64,000 bases of DNA from assembly GCF_040750475.1 (NCBI RefSeq), contig NZ_JABJVY010000004.1, positions 191,220-255,219 on the forward strand. Reading direction: 5' to 3'. Both the position numbers and the translations under genes were made by a program. The DNA is from Amorphus sp040750475. GTDB taxonomy: Bacteria > Pseudomonadota > Alphaproteobacteria > Rhizobiales > Amorphaceae. The notes beneath the pieces were generated by a model. It saw nothing but the letters and a program-made list of their open reading frames with translations, ran no database searches and was not told where the DNA came from. This document shows positions 54,999 to 63,661 of the stretch, in pieces. Numbering within the stretch: position 1 is the stretch's first letter; every line of letters starts with the position of its first letter.

Positions 54999-56378
54999 TC
55001 AGCCCTGCTTGATCAACCGTGCGGCGAAAAAGCCGTCGAGACCGGAAAGCCGCGGCTCCTCCTCGTTCGGCCATTGGCTCGGGAGCGTGCGCAGGAAGCC
55101 GTCCGCCGTCATCGCCTCCTCAAGCCCCGGAAGCTCGGAGGGCGACACCGGCGACACGTGGAGATCGGTCCTGTCGGCAAGCAGGGACGCGATCTGCATC
55201 TCGCCCTCTTCCGGCTCCAGCGAACAGGTGGAGTAGACCAGCGTCCCGCCCGGGCGCAGCCACTCCACGGCGCGGCGCAAAAGCTCCGCCTGCAAGGCCG
55301 CCAGCCGGTCTATGTCCGCCTCGCGCTTCAGCCAGGCCACGTCCGGTTGTCGCCGGATCGTCCCCGTCGCCGAGCAGGGCGCGTCGAGCAAAATGCAATC
55401 GAACGGTTCACTCGGCTCGAAGCGGCGGAGATCCGCCGTCACCATCTCCGCGGAAAGCCGAAGCCGGGCGAGATTCTCCTTCAGACGGGTCATCCGGGTC
55501 GGGCTGGAATCCACAGCCGTCACCCACGCCCCCGCGACAGCGAGCTGGGCCGTCTTGCCACCGGGAGCGGCACAAAGATCGGCCACGCGCTTGCCCGCCA
55601 CATCGCCGAACAGACGGGTCGGCAAGGCGGCCGCGGCATCCTGGACCCACCAGACCCCCTCCGCGTAGCCGGGGCGCTCGCCGATCGGGCCGCCCTGCGG
55701 CGTCCGCACGGTGCCGGTCGGCAGGACCACGCCGCCAAGACGTTCGGCCCAGACCTCCGGCTCGCCGCGCACCGTGACATCGAGTGCGGGCTCAATGCCA
55801 TGCGCGGCCGCAATTGCGCGCGCAGTCGGTGCGCCATAGCTGCGCAACCAGCGCGCAAACAGCCAATCCGGCGTGTTGGCGACGGGCGCGTCGATATCGG
55901 CCAGCAATGCCTCGCGCTCGCGCCCGGCCCGCCGCAGCACGCCGTTGACCAGGCCGGCGAACCCGGCTGACGACGCATGGGCCTTGGCAAGCGCCACGGA
56001 GGAGTTCACCGTCGCGTGGTCGGGCACGTCGAGGAACAAAAGCTGCACCAAACCGAGCCGAAGCAGCGATCCGGTGCGCGCCGCCGATGTCGGCAGCGGC
56101 CGGTGAACGAGAGCGGCGATCACCGCCTCGATCTCGCCCTGGTGGCGCAGCGCCGTCGCCACGAGATTGCGCACGAAGGCACGGTCGCGCAGATCCAGCG
56201 CCTCGAACCGCCGGAGGATCGACTTTTCCTCCAGAACGGCGTCCAAGCCCTCCCGATCGCGGGTCAGCCGCTCCAGCACATCAAGAGCCAGGGCGCGCGA
56301 GGACAAGCCCGGCGCCTGGTCACGCAAGGGCGGACGGCGGCCGGGCGACGGCTTACGGCGAGCGGGCGAATTCGTCAT
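54999..56378 (-). CDS. rsmB: 16S rRNA (cytosine-C5)-methyltransferase RsmB
   Basis: 459 aa. NusB-like N-terminal RNA-binding helical domain (about 30-170) and a NOL1/NOP2 methyltransferase domain with AAPGGKTAQL, DAPCSATG and the catalytic YSTCSLEPEE. It methylates C967 of 16S rRNA. The ATG at 56378 overlaps the htpX stop by four bases; a GTG six bases further up is possible. It continues the conserved htpX-rsmB-heparinase-purH order. Confidence 0.93.
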   Translation of the reverse strand: MTNSPARRKPSPGRRPPLRDQAPGLSSRALALDVLERLTRDREGLDAVLEEKSILRRFEALDLRDRAFVRNLVATALRHQGEIEAVIAALVHRPLPTSAARTGSLLRLGLVQLLFLDVPDHATVNSSVALAKAHASSAGFAGLVNGVLRRAGREREALLADIDAPVANTPDWLFARWLRSYGAPTARAIAAAHGIEPALDVTVRGEPEVWAERLGGVVLPTGTVRTPQGGPIGERPGYAEGVWWVQDAAAALPTRLFGDVAGKRVADLCAAPGGKTAQLAVAGAWVTAVDSSPTRMTRLKENLARLRLSAEMVTADLRRFEPSEPFDCILLDAPCSATGTIRRQPDVAWLKREADIDRLAALQAELLRRAVEWLRPGGTLVYSTCSLEPEEGEMQIASLLADRTDLHVSPVSPSELPGLEEAMTADGFLRTLPSQWPNEEEPRLSGLDGFFAARLIKQG

Positions 56379-57349
56379 CCCCACGGCCCGCGCCGTCCAC
56401 CGCCGGTGCGCGGGACAGAGCCCGATCGCGGCACCGAGCCACGGCTGGAGCGCACCCCTTCACCAACCGGACCGCCGCGGCCCAGCGCGGCGCCCTCGCC
56501 CTGCCCCATCTCGCTGGCCAGCTCCTCAAGGGCGGCCACCCGATTGGCCGTGCTCGGATGGGTGGAGAAGAGATTGTCCATGCGCTGCCCGGACAACGGG
56601 TTCACGATGAACATCGGCGCGGTCGCCGGATTGTGCTCCGCCTCCGGGTTCGGGATCTTCCGGGCGCCGGCTTCCAGTTTCTCCAGCGCCGAAGCAAGCC
56701 ATAGCGGCTGACCGCAGATCTCCGCGCCGGTGCGGTCGGCGGAATATTCGCGGGTCCGGCTGATCGCCATTTGCACCAGCATGGCCGCAAGCGGCGCCAC
56801 GATCATCGCAACCAGCACGCCAATGAAGCCGAACGGATTGTTGTTGTCCCGCGACCCGCCGAAGAAGAAGGCGAAATTGCCGAGCATGGAGATCGCGCCG
56901 GCCAGCGTCGCGGTGATGGTCATGGTCAACGTATCGCGATGCTTCACGTGGGCGAGCTCATGGGCCATCACGCCGGCGACCTCCTCTCGCGACATCATCC
57001 GCAAAAGCCCGCGGGTCGCGGCGACAGCCGCATTCTGCGGGTTGCGGCCGGTCGCGAACGCGTTCGGCTGGTCCTCGTCCAGAATGAACACGCGCGGCAT
57101 AGGAAGCTCCGCCCGTGCGGCCAACTCCTTGACAAGATTATAATACTCCGGCGCCGACTGGGCGTCGACCTCGCGCGCCCGGTGCATTCTCAGCACCATC
57201 TTGTCGGAGTTCCAATAGGAGAAGATGTTCATGCCGGCAGCGATCACGAACGCGATCATCATGCCGGACTGGCCCCCGATCAGGAAGCCGATCCCCATGA
57301 ACAGCGCCGTCAGCGCGGCAAGCAGAAGCGCGGTACGAAAAAAATTCAT
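56375..57349 (-). CDS. htpX: Zinc metalloprotease HtpX
   Basis: 324 aa inner-membrane protease for misfolded membrane proteins. HELAH at 130-134 binds zinc, with SADRTGAEI carrying the third ligand. Membrane helices are at about 6-24, 28-45 and 145-185. The C-terminal 30 residues are Ser, Gly and Arg-rich, beyond the usual 290-300. The ATG at 57349 is chosen by homology; the frame is open for another 975 bp upstream, which is antisense artifact. Confidence 0.94.
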   Translation of the reverse strand: MNFFRTALLLAALTALFMGIGFLIGGQSGMMIAFVIAAGMNIFSYWNSDKMVLRMHRAREVDAQSAPEYYNLVKELAARAELPMPRVFILDEDQPNAFATGRNPQNAAVAATRGLLRMMSREEVAGVMAHELAHVKHRDTLTMTITATLAGAISMLGNFAFFFGGSRDNNNPFGFIGVLVAMIVAPLAAMLVQMAISRTREYSADRTGAEICGQPLWLASALEKLEAGARKIPNPEAEHNPATAPMFIVNPLSGQRMDNLFSTHPSTANRVAALEELASEMGQGEGAALGRGGPVGEGVRSSRGSVPRSGSVPRTGGGRRGPWG

Positions 57350-57472
57350 GATCGCGATTACCCTGACAGTCCAATCCGCGCCGGCTGGGGTTTGAAGGTC
57401 CGCGGCCGAGCGCTCTATAAATGGTCGCGCCCGCACCGGCGGGCAAGCCGAAGCGACACGGAAGCGTAGACA

Positions 57473-57688
57473 ATGGCCGATCAAACCCCACCGACTGATG
57501 ACGCCACGCCGGCCGAGCCGAACCCGAAACCACTCACCGAAGCCGCCAAGCGCGCGCTTGCGGAGGCGGAAGCTCGCCGCCAGGCCACCGCTCAGGAGGA
57601 CCGGCCGAAGGAAATCGGCGGCCGCGACGGTCTGGAACCGGTGCGCTACGGCGACTGGGAAGTCAAAGGCAGAGCCTCCGACTTCTGA
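57473..57688 (+). CDS. Succinate dehydrogenase assembly factor 4 family (DUF1674)
   Basis: 71 aa. The conserved C-terminal motif is EIGGRDGLEPVRYGDWEVKGRASDF (in two parts), typical of SDHAF4/Sdh8 proteins, which bind the free flavinated SdhA subunit and protect it before assembly. The N-terminal half is Pro/Ala/Glu-rich and disordered. It is divergent from htpX (123 bp) and overlaps the 3' end of the next gene, which is on the other strand, by 43 bp. Confidence 0.9.
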   Translation: MADQTPPTDDATPAEPNPKPLTEAAKRALAEAEARRQATAQEDRPKEIGGRDGLEPVRYGDWEVKGRASDF

Positions 57689-58560
57689 GCCAATCGTCTG
57701 GCCCGCCGCGCGCCGGAAAGCCGCCACCAGGCGTGCAGCGCGAGGGTGGCGAGCAGGATGCCGCCACCGATCAGGGCGTGGACCGTCGGCGCGATACCGA
57801 CCACCAGCCACACCCAGATCGGCCCGAGCACGGTTTCCAGAAGCATGATCAGGCTGACTTCCGCAGCCGTGATGTAGCGCGGGCCTTGGGTGATCAGCGC
57901 GAACGAGACGGGTACGACGATCAGGACCAGGATTCCGGCCCAGAGGATGTCCGCCCCGCTCAAAAATTCCGAACCGCGGAACGGCGCGGCGACAGCCGCG
58001 ACGATCAGGCCCGAGATCGCATAGAGCAGCCAGACGTCGCCCACCTTCAGCCGACGGATCAGCGTGAAGGCGAGACCGAGTGAAATCGGCACCGCGGCGG
58101 CAATGAAGTCGCCCGAAAGCTGCCCACCGCCGCCGAGATGGGCCGACATCATGATCGCCACGCCCGACAAGCCCGCGACGATGGCAATCGCAGTCGAGGG
58201 CACGATCCGTTCGCCCAGCAGAATCCGGCTCGCGATCGCCGCGACCAACGGCGTGGCCGCGACCATCACCAGGACATGGGCGGGATTGGTGGTCGCCACG
58301 CCACCAACGAAGCCAAGCTGACAAATGGCGAAGCAGACCGACACCAATAGGCCCGTCGGGCCGGCGCTGCGCAGATAGGCCAGCACACCCCTACGATGGC
58401 GCACCATCCCCATCAGACTCAGCATCACAAAGATGCCGACCCCGCGCCAAAACACGATCGTCATCGGTTCCGCCGACATCAGCCGGATGAGCATGGCATC
58501 GGGCGACAGGATCAGCACCCCGAGCCCGGTCAGCATGGTCCCCTTGAGCTGATTCGTCAT
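57646..58560 (-). CDS. EamA/DMT family transporter
   Basis: 304 aa, about ten helices in two EamA halves. The first half has SPDAMLIRLMSAEPMTIVFWRG, the second EVSLIMLLETVLGPIWVWL, typical of this DMT subfamily. Its ATG overlaps the amidotransferase stop by ATGA, so it is the last of three coupled genes and may export their product. The 3' end overlaps the SDHAF4 gene by 43 bp in antisense. Confidence 0.87.
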   Translation of the reverse strand: MTNQLKGTMLTGLGVLILSPDAMLIRLMSAEPMTIVFWRGVGIFVMLSLMGMVRHRRGVLAYLRSAGPTGLLVSVCFAICQLGFVGGVATTNPAHVLVMVAATPLVAAIASRILLGERIVPSTAIAIVAGLSGVAIMMSAHLGGGGQLSGDFIAAAVPISLGLAFTLIRRLKVGDVWLLYAISGLIVAAVAAPFRGSEFLSGADILWAGILVLIVVPVSFALITQGPRYITAAEVSLIMLLETVLGPIWVWLVVGIAPTVHALIGGGILLATLALHAWWRLSGARRARRLAQKSEALPLTSQSP

Positions 58561-59255
58561 CGCCCCTTCGCCCCGCTTGAAAACCGCGCCGCCGCCTTGA
58601 CCAGCGCCCGAAACAGGCGGCGCTGCGAACGCTTGAAGATCAGGAGTTCCGGGTGCCACTGCACCCCGATCCTGAGCGGCCCGTCTGTGGCCTCGATCGC
58701 CTGAACGATCCCGGCCCGGTCGCGCGCCACCACCTTCAGGCCGTCCCCCAGCCGATCGATCGCCTGGTGATGCAGCGCGTTGACCCGAAACCAGCCGAGC
58801 TTCACCACCCGGGCGAGCCGGCTTCCCGGCTCGATCGTAACGGTCTTGCGCGGCAGCACCGTGCGCAAGCGCGGCGGCGGCGGGTCGAGAGAATAGATAT
58901 CCGAGATCAAGGTGCCTCCCGAGGCGACGTTCAGCATCTGCGCACCACGACAGATTCCGAGAACCGGAATCGCGCCCTGCAGGACGCTTTTGAGCAACGC
59001 CGTCTCAAGCGCGTCCCGGTCAGGATCGAGCCGCACGTCCGGCAGAATCTCGCCACCATAAAGCTGCGCGGAAATATCGTCGCCCCCACCGACGATGAGG
59101 CCGTCCAGCCGGCCGGCCAGCGCAGCAACGTCGTCGCCCGGGACGATCCGGATCGAGCGCGCGCCGACCAGGCGAAGCGCGAGCGCCGTCATCAGGTAGC
59201 TGCGCCAGCCTCCCCGTTTCGATGTCGAGACGCCGATGGTGGGCCGTCGGCTCAC
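58557..59255 (-). CDS. Class I glutamine amidotransferase-like (gamma-glutamyl hydrolase, PuuD-like)
   Basis: 232 aa. The triad is visible: Cys102 in GICRGAQ, His201 and Glu203 in VQWHPE; the N-terminus GLIVGGGDDISAQLYGG fits the peptidase C26 branch, which hydrolyses gamma-glutamyl bonds. Partner genes are an amidoligase upstream (its stop overlaps this start by four bases) and an EamA gene downstream (same overlap). Probably it removes a glutamyl protecting group or trims the amidoligase product. Confidence 0.9.
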   Translation of the reverse strand: MSRRPTIGVSTSKRGGWRSYLMTALALRLVGARSIRIVPGDDVAALAGRLDGLIVGGGDDISAQLYGGEILPDVRLDPDRDALETALLKSVLQGAIPVLGICRGAQMLNVASGGTLISDIYSLDPPPPRLRTVLPRKTVTIEPGSRLARVVKLGWFRVNALHHQAIDRLGDGLKVVARDRAGIVQAIEATDGPLRIGVQWHPELLIFKRSQRRLFRALVKAAARFSSGAKGR

Positions 59256-60238
59256 GCCATCACCTTGTCGACCATCCTATCCCAGTCCGGTTCGCCAGCC
59301 AGCCAGGCGGCCCGCCAGCGCCGCCATGCCCGCCCCAAAAGCTTCAGCCGGTGAGGATCGGCCGCAAGCTCTTCGACCCGGACCCAACGGTTCCACTCCG
59401 TCGCGATCGACCAAGACGGATCGCCGAGGCGGGCATCCGGCAGCCGATAGTGAAAAGCCGGCCGCACCGCCTTTTGGGGATGGCCGAGCGCACGCGCAAC
59501 GGCAGCCGCATCAAGGCTCGCCAACAGCGGCAAGAGGTCCAGGTCGCGGTGCTTGGACGGATTGGCCTCGCAATAGGCGGCGATGAAGGTCTGCGTGCCG
59601 ATATCGTCCGGGGCGGTCACCACCCAGTCGACGAACTCGGTCGGAAACGGATCGATGAAAGGCAGGAGCGCACGGGTCGGGTCGATCCCCATCCGGCGCC
59701 GCAGCCACGGCGAGACTAGAAGAAAGGCCCGGAAAATCGGCAGGATGGTCGACATCTCGCGGCGCGGCGTTTCGATGTTGAGATGCAAGCCGAACGCATA
59801 GGGCGCCCATTCCGTCGTGCCCTGGGCGCCCGCCGCCGACAGCATGGACACGAGACCGTCGATCTCCGGCAGCTTGCGGTACGGAATCGGGGGGGCGATG
59901 AGCTCGGTCGGCACAACGATGGAGGCGACGCGGCCGAACGCCTCGCGCATGGCAAGATCGGTCGGTCCGGAATGGCTCTCGGGATGGGCGTAACGGCTGT
60001 CGAGCTCGATCTTGAAGGTACCGAGCGCGGTATCCGTCACCGACCAGCGATGGGGATCGGACGCGCTGATCTCGCCGCCGAGCCGAGCCTGCACCAGCCG
60101 GGCGACATCGGCGGTGTCGAGGCCTGCGAACTCGACCTCGACTCCGACCTGTCGGGGAGCACCCCCCACACCCGTCGGCCAAGGCGGATCACGCGGCGCA
60201 ATCCGTGCCTGAGATCCGTTTCGGCCGAACACTGCCAT
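59252..60238 (-). CDS. Amidoligase family protein (Amidoligase_2)
   Basis: 328 aa of the glutamine-synthetase/glutamate-cysteine-ligase fold family described computationally in bacteria and fungi. Putative metal and ATP residues: Glu34 and Glu36 in GVEVEF, Glu78 in KIELDSRYAHP, and His152-x-Asn154 in FGLHLNIE. Such enzymes form amide bonds between a carboxylate and an amine. No product is known. The ATG at 60238 is chosen; an in-frame start upstream adds a Pro/Arg-rich leader. It is coupled with the amidotransferase. Confidence 0.88.
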   Translation of the reverse strand: MAVFGRNGSQARIAPRDPPWPTGVGGAPRQVGVEVEFAGLDTADVARLVQARLGGEISASDPHRWSVTDTALGTFKIELDSRYAHPESHSGPTDLAMREAFGRVASIVVPTELIAPPIPYRKLPEIDGLVSMLSAAGAQGTTEWAPYAFGLHLNIETPRREMSTILPIFRAFLLVSPWLRRRMGIDPTRALLPFIDPFPTEFVDWVVTAPDDIGTQTFIAAYCEANPSKHRDLDLLPLLASLDAAAVARALGHPQKAVRPAFHYRLPDARLGDPSWSIATEWNRWVRVEELAADPHRLKLLGRAWRRWRAAWLAGEPDWDRMVDKVMA

Positions 60239-60320
60239 CCCGTCCGCGTTGCGCCCTTCGATTGAATCGAGGAGAGAAGCCAGAGCCGGCGCCAGAGTTC
60301 CACCGCGCCGGCTCGCAGCC

Positions 60321-60761
60321 TTACCAGGTCCCGGTGTTCTCCATCGACGCCCAGGGCTCGGCGGGTTGCCGGGCATCGCCCTTTTGCAGAAGCTCGATGG
60401 AGATGCCGTCCGGCGATTTGACGAAGGCCATCATGCCGTCGCGCGGCGGGCGATTGATGGTCACGCCGGCGTCCATGAGAGACTGGCAGGTGGCGTAGAT
60501 GTCATCAACCCGATAGGCCAGATGACCGAAATTGCGACCACCCTTGTAGTCTTCCGGATCCCAATTGTAGGTGAGCTCCACCATCGGGGCTTGGTCCGCT
60601 TCGGCGCGCGCCATGTCGTCGGGCGCGGCTAGGAAAATCAGCGTGAAGCGGCCCTTGTCGCTGTCGACCCGCCGGACTTCCTTGAGACCCAGCTTGCCAC
60701 AATAGAAGTCCAGCGATTCGTCGATGTCGCGAATGCGCACCATCGTGTGCAGATACTGCAT
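60321..60761 (-). CDS. gloA: Lactoylglutathione lyase (glyoxalase I)
   Basis: 146 aa VOC-fold enzyme that isomerises the hemithioacetal of methylglyoxal and glutathione to lactoylglutathione. The four metal ligands are His5, Glu62 (ELTYN), His80 (NFGHLAY) and Glu123 (IELLQ), typical of Ni-type bacterial enzymes. It sits 82 bp upstream of the amidoligase and 100 bp downstream of the glutamate-synthase-like gene, all on the same strand. Confidence 0.93.
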   Translation of the reverse strand: MQYLHTMVRIRDIDESLDFYCGKLGLKEVRRVDSDKGRFTLIFLAAPDDMARAEADQAPMVELTYNWDPEDYKGGRNFGHLAYRVDDIYATCQSLMDAGVTINRPPRDGMMAFVKSPDGISIELLQKGDARQPAEPWASMENTGTW

Positions 60762-60861
60762 GCCGTCTCCTTGATGTCTTCGTCGGGCACCTGTTCCGAC
60801 CAGATGACGCCACCTGGCCGGACAGACGGCCTATTGGTCGATCGGACCTGGAGCGACCGGA

Positions 60862-62439
60862 TCAGAAGGTGTCGACGCTCGCCAAGTCCCAGTGCGGCTT
60901 ATAGTAGCCGTGGATGTCGTTGCCGAGAAAGTTGCCCGGCGGTACGAAGTCATAGATCTCGGCGTAATTCTTCTCGGTCTGGTCGGCAACACGGCGATAG
61001 ATATGGCGCGGGCCGAGATGGTCCACATCGGAAAGCCCGATCGCACCCACGATCTCCAGAAGGCTCTTGATCGTGGCGCGGTGATAGTTGGCGACATGGG
61101 TCTGGCGCAGCTCCACGTCCACCGCCCTGGCCCGGCCCGGATCCTGGGTCGCGATGCCGGTCGGGCAGGTGTTGAGATGGCAGCGCAGCGCCTGGATGCA
61201 CCCGAGCGAGAACATCATGGTGCGCGCGGCATTCACCAGATCGGCGCCGAGCGCGATCTTCAGGACCATGTCGAAGCCCGACACGGTCTTGGCGCTAGCG
61301 ATGACCTTGATGTCGTCGCGCAGGCCGCAGCCGACCAAACAGTTCTGAACGAAGACGAGCCCCTCCAGGATCGGCATGCCGAGCCGGTCGGAATATTCGA
61401 TCGGGGCGGCCCCAGTGCCGCCCTCCGCACCGTCGACGGTGATGAAGTCCGGCTTGATGCCGGTTTCCATCATCGCCTTGCAGATTCCCATAAATTCCTT
61501 ACGCCGGCCGATGCAGAGCTTGAAGCCCACCGGCTTGCCGCCGGAGAGCTCGCGCAATTGCTGCACGAACTCCAAAAGGCCGCGCGGGGTAGAAAATTCC
61601 GTGTGAGCCGGCGGCGAGATGCAATCGACGCCCATGGGAATGCCGCGGATTTCGGCGATTTCCGGGGTGATCTTGGCGGCAGGTAGCACGCCGCCGTGGG
61701 CAGGCTTGGCGCCCTGGGATAGCTTGATCTCGATCATCTTGACCTGATCGAGAACCGCCTTCTCGCCGAATTGCGTCGGATCGAAGCGACCGTCGGACGT
61801 GCGGCAGCCGAAATGGCCCGTTCCGATCTGCCAGATCAGATCTCCGCCGCCGGCCTTGTGGTAGGGGCTGAGGCCGCCCTCGCCGGTGTTGTGGGCGAAA
61901 CCGCCGAGCCGAGCTCCGTTGTTGAGCGCCAGGATGGCATTGGCGCTGAGCGCTCCGAAGCTCATGGCGGAAATATTGAGGCGGGAGGCCGAATACGGCT
62001 TCGCACAGGCGGGCCCTCCGACCATCACCCGGCTCTCCGCCTCCGACACCACCTTGGGCGCCAGCGAGTGGTTCGCCCGATGATAGCCGACCTCGTTGAC
62101 GTCGTACTGGGTGCCGAACGCGAGCGCATCCGGCTTGCCCTCGGCGCGCTCCGTCACGAGGTCGCGCTGCAGCCGGTTGAACGGACGGCCGCTGGAATTC
62201 GTCTCGATGAAATATTGCCGAATGTTCGGGCTGATGAACTCGAACGCGTAGCGCAGATGCCCGATGACCGGATAGTTGATCAGGACGTTGTGGCCGGACA
62301 GGAAGATGTCGTAGAGGCCGAGCAGCACCAACGGCAAAACGACGATGAACAGCCAGAAAAGCGGGTGGGCGATGCCGCCCGCCGCGCTCACCACGACGAC
62401 CGCAACGATCGCCGAGATGTAGAAGATTGTACGGACCAT
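60862..62439 (-). CDS. FMN-binding glutamate synthase-like protein
   Basis: 525 aa. It has the central FMN/iron-sulfur domain of GltB (TVDGAEGGTGAAPIEYSDR, and CHLNTCPTGIATQD with the 3Fe-4S cysteines) but no glutaminase domain. Two N-terminal hydrophobic segments (about residues 3-48) anchor it in the membrane. The physiological reaction of such solitary proteins is unknown; ammonia-dependent glutamate synthesis or another redox role is possible. GGAGGGGAGG precedes the ATG at 62439. Confidence 0.88.
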   Translation of the reverse strand: MVRTIFYISAIVAVVVVSAAGGIAHPLFWLFIVVLPLVLLGLYDIFLSGHNVLINYPVIGHLRYAFEFISPNIRQYFIETNSSGRPFNRLQRDLVTERAEGKPDALAFGTQYDVNEVGYHRANHSLAPKVVSEAESRVMVGGPACAKPYSASRLNISAMSFGALSANAILALNNGARLGGFAHNTGEGGLSPYHKAGGGDLIWQIGTGHFGCRTSDGRFDPTQFGEKAVLDQVKMIEIKLSQGAKPAHGGVLPAAKITPEIAEIRGIPMGVDCISPPAHTEFSTPRGLLEFVQQLRELSGGKPVGFKLCIGRRKEFMGICKAMMETGIKPDFITVDGAEGGTGAAPIEYSDRLGMPILEGLVFVQNCLVGCGLRDDIKVIASAKTVSGFDMVLKIALGADLVNAARTMMFSLGCIQALRCHLNTCPTGIATQDPGRARAVDVELRQTHVANYHRATIKSLLEIVGAIGLSDVDHLGPRHIYRRVADQTEKNYAEIYDFVPPGNFLGNDIHGYYKPHWDLASVDTF

Positions 62440-62598
62440 GCCTCCCCTCCTGTCTGCCGCGCGCCGGTCAACCCGTTCGGCACGCAGTCTCATTTATCGG
62501 CGCAGCACCGAGATTCGAATTTCTCCAGTGATAGGCGATCCGAAGGCCGGGCAGAAGCCCGGTCAAGGCAGGGGCTGACAGGAATCGCCGAACAGGCG

Positions 62599-63459
62599 TC
62601 AGGGACGAAAGACAACGGTTTTCACGCCGTTGGGGAACACCCGGCGCTCGGCGTGGAACTTCACCGCGCGCGCAAACACGCGCGCCTCGATATCGCGGCC
62701 GATCGCCACCAGTTCGTCGGCGGAGTTGGCGTGGCTCACGCGCTCCGCGTCCTGCTCGATGATCGGGCCTTCGTCGAGATCGGAGGTAACGTAGTGGGCG
62801 GTGGCGCCGATCAGCTTCACACCGCGCGCATGGGCCTGATGGTACGGCTTGGCCCCCTTGAAGGCGGGCAGGAAGGAATGGTGAATGTTGATGAGGCGCC
62901 CGGAAAGCTGTTTGGAAAGCGCCTCCGAGAGGACCTGCATATAGCGGGCGAGCACTACCAGCTCGGCGCCGGATTCCGCCACGATCTCCAGAAGCCTGGC
63001 CTCGGCCTCGGCCTTGGTGTCGCGGGTGACGGGCACGTGGTGGAACGCAATGCCGTTCATCTCCGCGATCGGCTTGGCCTCGGTATGGTTGGACACCACG
63101 GCCACGATCTTGACCGGCAGCGCGCCCATGCGCTGGCGATAGATCAGATCGAGCAGGCAATGATCGAACTTGGAGACCATCACCAGGATCGGCAGGAGCG
63201 CGGTGGCGTCGTGCACGCCCCAGTCCATCCCGTAGCGCTTGGCGACCGGCGCGAGGGCTGCCGTGACGTCCTCACGAGTGACGCCGGCGGGCGCGGCAAA
63301 CTCCACGCGCATAAAGAACAGGCCGGTCTCCGGATCGCCGAACTGGGCGCTATCGAGAATGTTGCAGCCGGAGTTGGCGAGCGTGCCGGCAATGCCGGCG
63401 ACGATCCCCGGCTTGTCTTCACAGGAAAGGGTGAGGAGCAGGCGGGCAGGGTCGGTCAT
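62599..63459 (-). CDS. purU: Formyltetrahydrofolate deformylase
   Basis: 286 aa. It hydrolyses 10-formyl-THF to formate and THF, balancing one-carbon pools. An N-terminal ACT domain (LLLTLSCEDKPGIVAGIAGTL) is followed by the formyltransferase-like domain with NIHHSFLPAF and the catalytic Asp in DLDEGPIIEQD. Length is normal. The related folate enzymes purH and ygfZ lie in the same window but are not adjacent. Confidence 0.94.
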   Translation of the reverse strand: MTDPARLLLTLSCEDKPGIVAGIAGTLANSGCNILDSAQFGDPETGLFFMRVEFAAPAGVTREDVTAALAPVAKRYGMDWGVHDATALLPILVMVSKFDHCLLDLIYRQRMGALPVKIVAVVSNHTEAKPIAEMNGIAFHHVPVTRDTKAEAEARLLEIVAESGAELVVLARYMQVLSEALSKQLSGRLINIHHSFLPAFKGAKPYHQAHARGVKLIGATAHYVTSDLDEGPIIEQDAERVSHANSADELVAIGRDIEARVFARAVKFHAERRVFPNGVKTVVFRP

Positions 63460-63661
63460 GAGTGCACGCGAAGCCGGCTTTCGTGGCGGGATTAATCAGC
63501 GCTGGCACATGGCAGAATTCCGCCCGCGCCGCAACTCGCCACCGGCGAGCTAGCGAAGATTCTTGTCGGCGCGACTCGGGACCCAGGTCCGCTGCGCCAT
63601 TTTCGCAAAACAGCGCGCGACCGCGTGCCGGTCTCTATTGTCCCGAGTCTCCCGGACCGCG

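Noticed and set aside
57350..58324. A 325-residue N-terminal extension of HtpX
   Set aside because: The extension is low complexity and antisense to or out of frame with the EamA and SDHAF4 genes; HtpX homology begins exactly at the ATG at 57349.
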